Source: UBA2589 sp965223235
GTDB taxonomy: Bacteria > Gemmatimonadota > Gemmatimonadetes > Longimicrobiales > Gaopeijiaceae
Direction of reading: 5' to 3'
Length of the DNA: 64,000 nucleotides
Assembly: GCA_965223235.1 (NCBI GenBank)
Contig: CBDCVV010000017.1
Span: 62,001 to 126,000, forward strand
Part shown: in pieces, positions 42,543 through 49,565 of the stretch
Numbering within the stretch: position 1 is the stretch's first letter
Layout of the letters: every line of letters begins with the position of its first letter
The notes under the pieces: model-generated
Database searches by the model: none
Seen by the model: the letters and a program-made list of their open reading frames with translations, nothing else
What the model was told of the DNA's origin: nothing
Program-made: the position numbers and the translations under genes

Positions 42543-44264
42543 TTATCGGCTAGCCGGGTCGATGTACCAGTCCTTGATGTTCAACCACTCGCCACGCGCG
42601 TCCATCTCCACGTTCTGTAGGCGTCGGTTCACGCCATTGAGGCGGTCACGGAAGTAGAAGTATGTGTACGGCTGTTCTTCCACGAGAACGCCCTGGTACT
42701 CACTCCACAGCTCCCTCGCCTCATCGCGGTCGGTGACCTTGCTCAACTCGTCGAGCAAGCGATCCATCTCGGGGTTCTCCGTCGCCGACCAGGCGTACGG
42801 CTGGTCGATACGATCGCTGTGGAAGAGATCCGTTTCGTCGAGTTTGAACTCGACGACCCACCCCATGACGACCCCGTCGAAGTCGCGGTCGCCCGACTCG
42901 TCCACCGTCGTGATTTGCTCGATCAGCGCAGCCCATTCCACGACTTCGGGCGTCACGGCAACCCCGATCTCGCTGAGCTGAGCCTGCATGATCTCGGCGA
43001 TGTCTTGCCGCTGCTGATTGCCGGAGTTGTACTTGATGCTGATCGCAAGCGGCATCCCCGAAGCGTTCTCTCGAACGCCGTCCCCGTCACGATCCGTCCA
43101 GCCGGCCTCGTCGAGCAGTGCGCCGGCCGCTTGTGGGTCGTACCCCATGTCGACGGGAAGAGCGTCGTCGTACGCCCAGTGGAACGGGGGGACCCCGGTG
43201 TTTGCTACCGATCCGTACCCGCCCAGGATCGCCTGCACGATGCTTTCTCGATCCGTGCCCATGGTCAGGGCGCGCCGAACCCGGGGATCGGCGAGCTGTG
43301 GTCTTTTCGCATTCCACCCGACGAAGACGTAGTCGCGGGAGGTGTACTGCTGGAGGGCGAAGTTCGGGTCTTCGGCGAGCTGATCTGCCTGCTCTGTTCG
43401 GGGCTGGATGTAGACGTCGATCCCCTCCGTGAGAAGCTCGGTCATGAGGGTCGTCTGTTCGGGAATGACCCGGAAGACGTAACGATCGACGTACGGGCGT
43501 CCGCCCAACGCCTGCGGGAACCCCGGATTGGCTTCGAACACCCATCGGTCCTGGGCGTTGTGTGCGACGAAGGCAAAAGGCCCATTTCCTACCGGGCATT
43601 GTGTGCCGTAGGGATGCTGACGCAATTCTTCCCGCGGCACATCGCCCAATAGGTGCTGCGGAAGAATCGCCAACGCCCGGAAGGGGTCCATGAAGTCGGC
43701 GTGTGGCCGCATGGCAACCCTCACGGTGAAGTCGTCGATGACCTCGATTCCCTCCGGTCCTGACACGTAGTTGTCCCACCACGCGGCGTTCGGGAAGGCC
43801 GTGACGGGATCGGTCACGACTTCGTACGTGAAGGCGACGTCGTGAGCATCCGTCCGTTCCCCGTCGTGCCAATACACGTCTTGACGGAGATGAAACGTGA
43901 TCGCGGACAGATCCTCTTCGACATCCCACGACTCGGCTAGATAGGGACGCGGCGCGAGCTTGTCGTCGTAGTCGACCAGCGTCATCAGGTTCACGAACTG
44001 CTGATGTTGCGTCGCGCTATAGTCGGAGGAGACGGCCGCATTCATTCCGTCGGCGATCTCTCCGATGTTTCCAACGACAACGGTGCCACCGTATCGATCA
44101 TCGTCGGGGGTCGGGTGAGCAGCCCTGGCTTCGCTCAAGTACGCGTCGACTGCGGGCCACACCGCCTGACAGAACGGGTCGGCGGACCGCGCAAACTCCG
44201 GACCCCTCTCACCACCGCACGCGGTGAGTAGCGCGATTCCAAGCAATACCAATGTATGTCTCAT
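42543..44264 (-). CDS. Peptide ABC transporter solute-binding lipoprotein (SBP family 5)
   Basis: 573 residues from ATG 44264, which yields a signal peptide with lipobox LLTAC (MRHTLVLLGIALLTACGG). The open frame continues 48 codons upstream into the LipM-like gene and is not credible there. Family 5 features: VYWHDGERTDAHDVAFTYEVVTD, GNGPFAFVAHNAQDRWVFEANPGF, VDVYIQPRTEQADQL-like segment, DPRVRRALTMGTDRESIV, GYDPQAAGALLDEAGWTDRDGDGVREN, and WSEYQGVLVEEQPYTYFYFRDRL. Binds oligopeptides or similar ligands in the periplasm. First component of the five-gene importer, 35 bp after the LipM-like gene. Ligand class beyond peptides cannot be told. Confidence 0.95.
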   Translation of the reverse strand: MRHTLVLLGIALLTACGGERGPEFARSADPFCQAVWPAVDAYLSEARAAHPTPDDDRYGGTVVVGNIGEIADGMNAAVSSDYSATQHQQFVNLMTLVDYDDKLAPRPYLAESWDVEEDLSAITFHLRQDVYWHDGERTDAHDVAFTYEVVTDPVTAFPNAAWWDNYVSGPEGIEVIDDFTVRVAMRPHADFMDPFRALAILPQHLLGDVPREELRQHPYGTQCPVGNGPFAFVAHNAQDRWVFEANPGFPQALGGRPYVDRYVFRVIPEQTTLMTELLTEGIDVYIQPRTEQADQLAEDPNFALQQYTSRDYVFVGWNAKRPQLADPRVRRALTMGTDRESIVQAILGGYGSVANTGVPPFHWAYDDALPVDMGYDPQAAGALLDEAGWTDRDGDGVRENASGMPLAISIKYNSGNQQRQDIAEIMQAQLSEIGVAVTPEVVEWAALIEQITTVDESGDRDFDGVVMGWVVEFKLDETDLFHSDRIDQPYAWSATENPEMDRLLDELSKVTDRDEARELWSEYQGVLVEEQPYTYFYFRDRLNGVNRRLQNVEMDARGEWLNIKDWYIDPASR

Positions 44265-44299
44265 GAGAAGTCCAACTCCGTGAGTTCCCTTGGACCGGC

Positions 44300-45103
44300 T
44301 CATCGCCGCAAGGTCCATTCCGTTTTTTCGTATCGACTGAACTGGAGCTCTCGTGCGACCCCAGTCTCTTCCGCGGTGAGGGCGCCGCGCTGCCATGATC
44401 CGCCCCACGCCCGCGCTGCGTTGGCGACGACCGCGGAGCGCACTCCGGAGACGCCTAGGCCGGATGGTAGAGCGTCTTCCGCGCTCGGCTGTGCGCTGGC
44501 CCGCTCTGGATGCTGCAGAGCGTCCGAAAGGGACACGCGGCTCGGGCCGAGCACGATCGATCCGTGTTGCAGAAGCGCTTTGCCTACCCGGGCTTGGGCG
44601 CTCCCCACGATCTTTCTCCCCTCGGACATGATCTCCCCCGCGGCCGGCTTATCGAAACACGGCCCGGCATCAACCGGAACCGCACCATTCGACTTCGCAA
44701 GCGACGCTTGGAGTCCCGCTTCGTGAAGGGCCTCGAGGAGCATTCGGTTGATTTCGCCGTATGCCCTCCGAGCTCCCCCGAACGCTCGCTGCGGGACCAC
44801 AACCGAGTAGGTGACTTCACGGTCGTGTAAGACGGCTCGTCCTCCTGTCGGCCGGCGTACCAAGTCCATCCCACTGGCTCGTGCTCGTTCGGGGCTGTAC
44901 ACGCCAGACACTGGCTCATGTCTACCGAACGAGAGCGTCGGGCGCTCCCACCCGTATAGCCGCAGCACACCCACAGCGCCGCTCAACTCCAGGGCAAGCG
45001 CGTGGTCAACCGACATGTTCCACGAGCCCCGACCGTCGCCGTCCAAAATGAGGCGCCAGTCGAGCGCGGTGGCGGACGGCGCAGGGAGGGTCGTAGAGGA
45101 CAC
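44300..45103 (-). CDS. Lipoate/octanoate transferase family protein (LipM-like)
   Basis: 267 residues of the BPL/LPL cofactor-transferase fold. Signature RRPTGGRAVLHDREVTYSVVVP (83-104), Cys149 in GPCFDKP, and Lys164 in EGRKIVGSAQAR, matching the octanoyltransferase LipM layout where a Cys forms the acyl-enzyme and a Lys lies in the K-I-x-G-x-A-Q motif. LipM moves octanoyl groups from acyl-ACP to GcvH; LplA-type ligases instead use ATP and free lipoate and have a longer second domain that is absent here. gcvP and gcvH occur 4-8 kb away in this window, which fits a GcvH-directed role. It is 4 bp from the UPF0173 gene upstream. Confidence 0.87.
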   Translation of the reverse strand: MSSTTLPAPSATALDWRLILDGDGRGSWNMSVDHALALELSGAVGVLRLYGWERPTLSFGRHEPVSGVYSPERARASGMDLVRRPTGGRAVLHDREVTYSVVVPQRAFGGARRAYGEINRMLLEALHEAGLQASLAKSNGAVPVDAGPCFDKPAAGEIMSEGRKIVGSAQARVGKALLQHGSIVLGPSRVSLSDALQHPERASAQPSAEDALPSGLGVSGVRSAVVANAARAWGGSWQRGALTAEETGVARELQFSRYEKTEWTLRR

Positions 45104-45107
45104 GTGC

Positions 45108-45791
45108 CTAGAGCTCGTAGGAGTCGCCTGGCCGCATCACAACGACCTCGGCTGAGTCACCGACGGCCTCGACGAACGAGCCGACATCCTGCTCGATCGG
45201 AGGCCAGGTGTCGTAGTGGAACGGGATAACCGTGGGCGGGCGGATAAACTCCACCGCACGAAGTGCGTCTTCGGGACCCATCGTGAATCGATCACCGATC
45301 GGCAGAGCCGCGATGTCCACCTGCCCCTGGAGTAGCTGCATCTCGACCGAGAGTCCCGTGTCACCGGCGAAGTAGAAGCGCGGCCCTCCGTTCAGCGTGA
45401 TCAGAAAGCCTGCCGGATTCGTGGTAAAGGATTCAGCGTTGGGAAGCTGCACCATTCCTCCGTGAAGGGCCGGAGTCATCTTGACGTGCCCGAACGGGTA
45501 GTGGACACCACCTCCGATATGCTGAGGGCTCGCTTGGAAGCCGTGGTTCTCCATGTAGGACGCGATCTCGTACGACGCGATCACGGTCGCTCCACTCTGC
45601 TCAGCTAGCGCTACAAGATCACCCACGTGATCACCGTGGCCATGGCTGACCAAGATCCAGTCGGCCTTCACGTCGGAAAGATCTCCCTCGAATCCGGGAT
45701 TGTCCGTGAAGAACGGATCAATAACCAGATGAGTCCCCTCGTCGGTCTCGATCGAGAACGTCGCGTGTCCGTGGAATGTCAGCTCAGCCAT
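45108..45791 (-). CDS. UPF0173 metal-dependent hydrolase (metallo-beta-lactamase fold)
   Basis: 227 residues from ATG 45791 (MAELTFHGHATFSI); the frame upstream to 45965 lies in the promoter region of the divergent regulator. Conserved zinc motif HGHGDH in ILVSHGHGDHVGDLV, then GGGVHYPFGHVKMTPALHGG, FAGDTGLSVEMQLL, and PIGDRFTMGPEDAL, all typical of the YtkL-type UPF0173 group. Probably a phosphodiesterase or esterase-like hydrolase; the physiological substrate of the family is unknown. First gene of a run with the LipM-like gene (4-bp spacing) and then the peptide importer. Confidence 0.93.
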   Translation of the reverse strand: MAELTFHGHATFSIETDEGTHLVIDPFFTDNPGFEGDLSDVKADWILVSHGHGDHVGDLVALAEQSGATVIASYEIASYMENHGFQASPQHIGGGVHYPFGHVKMTPALHGGMVQLPNAESFTTNPAGFLITLNGGPRFYFAGDTGLSVEMQLLQGQVDIAALPIGDRFTMGPEDALRAVEFIRPPTVIPFHYDTWPPIEQDVGSFVEAVGDSAEVVVMRPGDSYEL

Positions 45792-45923
45792 TGGTGTGCT
45801 TAGATCGTGGAGTGGTGTCTCACGGAAGAAAGTAGCGAGGTGCAAGGGTAAGCAAGCGCCTCTTACCCGCCCCTTATCTGGCTCCGTGTTGCAGGATCGA
45901 CCGACGAGATACCACCATGCGGG

Positions 45924-47150
45924 ATGTCCCCTTCCCAACGTCCTGAAGGCCCCGCCGGTTTTCAAAGCCCCAGGGCGCCCGGCGCTGCTCTCGAGTCGGA
46001 CCCCTCCGCGCCCTACCGACTGGAGCTACTCGGTAAGTGGGAGCTGACAGGCCCCGATGGTCGACGAATCAACTCCCTGCTCGCTCAGCCGAAGAGGTTG
46101 TGCTTGCTCGCCTACCTCGCACTACAAGCAGAACCGGTCTCGAGGTCGCGAGTCGTGGCCCTCTTCTGGCCCGAGAGTGACGAGCTCCAGGCACGCAACG
46201 CCCTCAGTCAGTCGCTCCACTACCTTCGCCGGTCTCTTACGAAGGATGCTGTGGAGAGCGTTCCGGGAGACCGCATTTACGTACCCGCCGAGATGGTTTC
46301 GTTCGACGCGCGAGAAGTCGTCCAATCAGGCTCCGCCGGGACGGTGGATGTTGCCTCGTTAGACTTTTTTCCGGGGTGGAACGCGGACGATACCCAACCG
46401 CTCCAAGAGTGGCTCGACAGCACGAGAAGGCAGATCGAGAGTGTCGCAAACTTGCACGCGGTGCCCGCGTCGGACGAGACAGCAGCGCCGGAAGGCGCGG
46501 CAGCTGGTATGGGCGAGGGAAGCCCCGATCAGGAGGGCCCCGACCAGGAGAGCCCCGCCCAGGAGCGCCCCAATGACGAACGCCCCGCCCACGATGCCCT
46601 CAGCGGAGCTGGAGCGCTCAAGCGAAGCTGGCTACTCCTTGGCGTTTCCATACTGACGATCGTCGCCATACTCAGCGTCCTCGCGCAGCGAGGCCAAGAA
46701 GCGGCTCCAGTCGCGCCGCCTTCGACAGCGCCTAGCACGATCGTGGTGCTCAACCCCGACGTGTGGCCGACCGGGGTGGCACCACAACCGGAGTTGGCTC
46801 CGACAATCTTGGCCGAGGTCGTCGCAGCTCTAACACCGCTCCCGGATGTGGTAGTCCACACGGCACCTTTCGCCGACCCACGGGAGTACGCGATTTCGGC
46901 CGAGGCCGTTGGTGCGGAGAGGGCCATTCTCAGTCGCGCTGCAGTAGTCGGGATCCACCTACGGCTCACGGACCAGGAAGCGAGAGCGATTCTCACCATG
47001 TACCGAGGACCACAACTGTCCGAGGCACGTAGCGCTCCTCCGCAAGACTACCGGTGGGACGACGGGTCCTATGTGGCTTTCGGCTTACCCAACGCCATCG
47101 CCGACGACCTTGCGGAGTGGCTGAGGTCTGAGCTCTCCGTTGACCGCTAG
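45924..47150 (+). CDS. Membrane-tethered SARP/OmpR-type winged-helix regulator
   Basis: 408 residues. N-terminal winged helix about 30-130 (YRLELLGKWELTGPDGRRI, LLAYLALQAEPVSRSRVVALFWPE, ARNALSQSLHYLRRSL) as in SARP/BTAD activators. Then a linker of five-residue repeats (200-224: SPDQE GPDQE SPAQE RPNDE RPAHD), a membrane helix about 234-253 (SWLLLGVSILTIVAILSVLA), and an outer domain of about 150 residues with TIVVLNPDVWPTGVAPQPELAPTILAEVVAAL that recalls TolB-N or FlgO-like folds. The design is that of one-component membrane regulators such as CadC. Its TAG shares CTAG with the stop of the DUF5989 gene on the other strand. Signal and targets unknown. Confidence 0.84.
   Translation: MSPSQRPEGPAGFQSPRAPGAALESDPSAPYRLELLGKWELTGPDGRRINSLLAQPKRLCLLAYLALQAEPVSRSRVVALFWPESDELQARNALSQSLHYLRRSLTKDAVESVPGDRIYVPAEMVSFDAREVVQSGSAGTVDVASLDFFPGWNADDTQPLQEWLDSTRRQIESVANLHAVPASDETAAPEGAAAGMGEGSPDQEGPDQESPAQERPNDERPAHDALSGAGALKRSWLLLGVSILTIVAILSVLAQRGQEAAPVAPPSTAPSTIVVLNPDVWPTGVAPQPELAPTILAEVVAALTPLPDVVVHTAPFADPREYAISAEAVGAERAILSRAAVVGIHLRLTDQEARAILTMYRGPQLSEARSAPPQDYRWDDGSYVAFGLPNAIADDLAEWLRSELSVDR
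46521..46595 (+). repeat. Five 15-bp tandem units in the regulator linker
   Basis: Units begin with (A/G/C)GCCCC and repeat with an exact 15-bp period at 46521, 46536, 46551, 46566 and 46581. The first three differ at few bases; the last two have drifted. They encode xPxQE-type pentapeptides between the DNA-binding domain and the membrane helix. Slippage here would change linker length without breaking frame. Confidence 0.85.
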
Positions 47151-47296
47151 AAAATCGTGTAGATGAACGGGGCGAGTGCCGAGCCCTGAGCAAAGACGAG
47201 CAGTGCACCGACCCCCAGCATCACGAGAATGATCGGGAGAAGCCACCACTTTTTCCGGACCTTCATGAAGGCCCAGAGCTCTTTCAACAGGCTCAT
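47147..47296 (-). CDS. DUF5989 family small membrane protein
   Basis: 49 residues: MSLLKELWAFMKVRKKWWLL then one helix (PIILVMLGVGALLVFAQGSA) and a short tail FIYTIF. This start-to-end pattern is that of DUF5989 proteins, which occur next to carbamoyltransferase and SxtJ genes, as here. It is the last gene of the trio, 35 bp after SxtJ. Function unknown; probably a membrane partner in the same complex or pathway. The stop overlaps the stop of the convergent regulator within CTAG. Confidence 0.85.
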   Translation of the reverse strand: MSLLKELWAFMKVRKKWWLLPIILVMLGVGALLVFAQGSALAPFIYTIF

Positions 47297-47331
47297 GTCG
47301 TTTCCGTAGTGAATTGAGTGTCCGCGCCGAC

Positions 47332-47730
47332 TCAGAACTGGTTCTCGAGGCGACTCGGCTCCGTGCCGTCCGTAGGATGCCAGAATCCCGACTCGCCTAC
47401 CTGGTGCTCCATCGGCCTTCTGCCGAAGAGTCGCATGAGAAGGGCCGTCGGCGTGAGTACCAAGAAGTACACGATCCCCATAAAGATCGGCGTCGTGACC
47501 TTGGAGATCGCCAAAGCCATCCGCATCCACGCCCGATAGACCGGACCGAGCTTGCCCGGGATGAGGAGCCCGAGGACGTACAGCGCGCCACCCAGCGACG
47601 CCGTCACACGCCACGCCATCTCCTTGTCCCTCCAAAGGAGAATCCCCGTCAACACGAAGAAGGCGGTGCCAACCGGGAATGCAAACCGGCGACCGTCTCG
47701 TGACGTAAACTCAGTCGAGCTCGAATTCAT
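47332..47730 (-). CDS. SxtJ family membrane protein
   Basis: 132 residues from ATG 47730. Three helices: FAFPVGTAFFVLTGILLWRD, VTASLGGALYVLGLLIPG and ALAISKVTTPIFMGIVYFLVLTPTALLMRLFG, ending in the FWHPTDG tail typical of SxtJ. SxtJ was named in saxitoxin clusters but is widespread beside NodU/CmcH-type carbamoyltransferases in polysaccharide and other loci. The start lies 20 bp inside the carbamoyltransferase gene, indicating coupling. No evidence here for a toxin pathway: the other sxt genes are absent. Confidence 0.88.
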   Translation of the reverse strand: MNSSSTEFTSRDGRRFAFPVGTAFFVLTGILLWRDKEMAWRVTASLGGALYVLGLLIPGKLGPVYRAWMRMALAISKVTTPIFMGIVYFLVLTPTALLMRLFGRRPMEHQVGESGFWHPTDGTEPSRLENQF

Positions 47731-49540
47731 CACGCCAGTCACCCTCCTCGTGCAGTTCAGGTTGATCCCGCTTGTCGAGGAGGTATGGCCCCACGACCAG
47801 GTAGTCCATCTCGGTCCGCATGAAGCACACGTAGGCGTCGTCGGGTGTGCACACGATCGGCTCCCCCCGAACGTTGAAGGACGTGTTTACGACCAAGCCA
47901 CAACCGGTGATCTCGTCAAACTTGGAGATCAGGTCGAAGTAGTCCGGGCTACGCTCTTTGCTAACTGTCTGTACACGCGCGGAGTAGTCGACGTGGGTAA
48001 TCGCCGGCACGTCGGACCGCGGTACGTTGAGCTTGTCGATCCCGAACAACGCCTCTTGTTCGGTCGTCATCGGCACCCGCCGCTCTTCGCGGACCGGACA
48101 GACGAGGAGCATATAGGGGGAGTCCCCGTCGATGTCGAAATAGTCAGCAGCTCGGTGCTCGAGCACGCTCGGCGCGAAGGGTCTGAAGCTCTCACGATAC
48201 TTGATCTTGAGGTTCATCTTCTTCTGCATCGCCGGGCTCCGCGGATCCCCGATAATGCTTCGACTCCCCAGCGCTCTTGGTCCGAACTCCATGCGTCCGT
48301 TAAACCAACCGATCACGTTCTCCTCGGAGAGAAGCCGAGCGGTTTGGTCGATGAGGTCGTCACGCTCGAGAAGTCGATACTTCGCCCCGAAACGATCGAG
48401 GCGACTCTTGATCTCTTCCGGAGAGAAGTCCGGCCCGAGGTAAGCGCCCTTCATCCCATCTCGCTTCCCGTTGAGCGAGCGCGGCTTGTCGAGGTGCCGG
48501 TGCCAGATCAATTGGGCTACCCCTAGAGCGCCTCCGGCGTCCCCTGCCGCGGGCTGGATCCAGATGTTCTCGAAAGGCCCGTCTCGGAGAAGTTTTCCGT
48601 TTGCAACACAGTTGAGCGCAACGCCACCAGCGAGGCAAAGGTTCGATAGCCCGGTCGTCTCGTGTGCGGACTTGGCCATCCGCATGACGATGATCTCACA
48701 AGCTTCCTGGACCGAGCGCGCGAGATCCATCTCACGCTGGGAGATCCTCGACTCGGGTTCACGGCGCGGACCGCCGAATAGCTCGTCGAAGTCGGGACTC
48801 GTCATCGTGAGCCCGCCCAGATAGTTGAAATACTTCTGGTTGAGCTTGAACGACCCGTCCTCGCGGAGCTCCATGAGGTGCTCGAGGATCAAGTCCAGGT
48901 ACTTCGGCTCCCCGTACGGGGCGAGGCCCATCACCTTGTACTCGCCGGAGTTGACCTTGAAGCCGGTGTAGTACGTAAAGGCCGAATACACGAGGCCAAG
49001 CGAGTCAGGCCAATGAAGCTCTCGCACTAGTTCCAAATCGTGGTCTCGCCCGACCCCTATGGAAGCCGTTGCCCATTCTCCGACCCCATCCATCGTGAGG
49101 ATCGCCGCTTCCTTGAAGGGCGATGGCAGGAACGCGCTGGCTGCGTGCGATTCGTGGTGCTGGGCGAAGAGAATCTGCCCTTCGTACCCAAGCTGCTCCG
49201 CGATGTCGTCCTTCTGAAACAGTTTCTCCTTGATCCAAAGCGGGCCCGCTTTGATGAACGACTTGAAGCCCGTCGGAGCGATCGAGAGATACGTTTCGAG
49301 GATTCGTTCAAACTTCAGGAGCGGCTTGTCGTAGAAGCCCACATAGTCGACCTGATCGATCGAGATCCCAGCTCGGTTCAAGCAGAAGTCAACGGCCCGA
49401 TTCGGGAACGACGCGTCCCCTTTTACCCGTGTGAACCGCTCTTCCTGGCCGGCCGCAATCGGCTCGCCGTCTCGGAGCAGCGCGGCAGCGCTATCGTGGT
49501 AGTACGCTGATATGCCGAGGACATACTGGGAACGACTCAA
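47711..49540 (-). CDS. NodU/CmcH family O-carbamoyltransferase
   Basis: 609 residues. Transfers carbamoyl from carbamoyl phosphate, via carbamoyl-adenylate, to a hydroxyl of a sugar or natural product. N-terminal Kae1-like domain: VLGISAYYHDSAAALLRDG, QHHESHAASAFLPSPF (His pair for metal), TMDGVGEWATASIG, SGEYKVMGLAPYGEP, GGVALNCVANGKLL. C-terminal domain: GWFNGRMEFGPRALGSRSIIGDPR, FRPFAPSVLEH, VNTSFNVRGEPIVCTPDDA. Translation probably begins at TTG 49540 after AGGAGA. Works presumably with SxtJ and DUF5989 downstream. The acceptor is unknown; a surface glycan is plausible given the EPS genes 8 kb away. Confidence 0.95.
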   Translation of the reverse strand: MSRSQYVLGISAYYHDSAAALLRDGEPIAAGQEERFTRVKGDASFPNRAVDFCLNRAGISIDQVDYVGFYDKPLLKFERILETYLSIAPTGFKSFIKAGPLWIKEKLFQKDDIAEQLGYEGQILFAQHHESHAASAFLPSPFKEAAILTMDGVGEWATASIGVGRDHDLELVRELHWPDSLGLVYSAFTYYTGFKVNSGEYKVMGLAPYGEPKYLDLILEHLMELREDGSFKLNQKYFNYLGGLTMTSPDFDELFGGPRREPESRISQREMDLARSVQEACEIIVMRMAKSAHETTGLSNLCLAGGVALNCVANGKLLRDGPFENIWIQPAAGDAGGALGVAQLIWHRHLDKPRSLNGKRDGMKGAYLGPDFSPEEIKSRLDRFGAKYRLLERDDLIDQTARLLSEENVIGWFNGRMEFGPRALGSRSIIGDPRSPAMQKKMNLKIKYRESFRPFAPSVLEHRAADYFDIDGDSPYMLLVCPVREERRVPMTTEQEALFGIDKLNVPRSDVPAITHVDYSARVQTVSKERSPDYFDLISKFDEITGCGLVVNTSFNVRGEPIVCTPDDAYVCFMRTEMDYLVVGPYLLDKRDQPELHEEGDWRDEFELD

Positions 49541-49565
49541 AGGGGCAGTCTCCTGAAAGGTGAGC

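Noticed and set aside
43087..43929. Minus-strand open frame of 280 codons inside the solute-binding protein gene
   Set aside because: Arg-rich low-complexity translation, no start signal, fully inside a well-supported gene.
47147..49540. Saxitoxin-type biosynthesis because of SxtJ and an SxtO-like carbamoyltransferase
   Set aside because: No other sxt genes are present, and these families are common outside toxin clusters.
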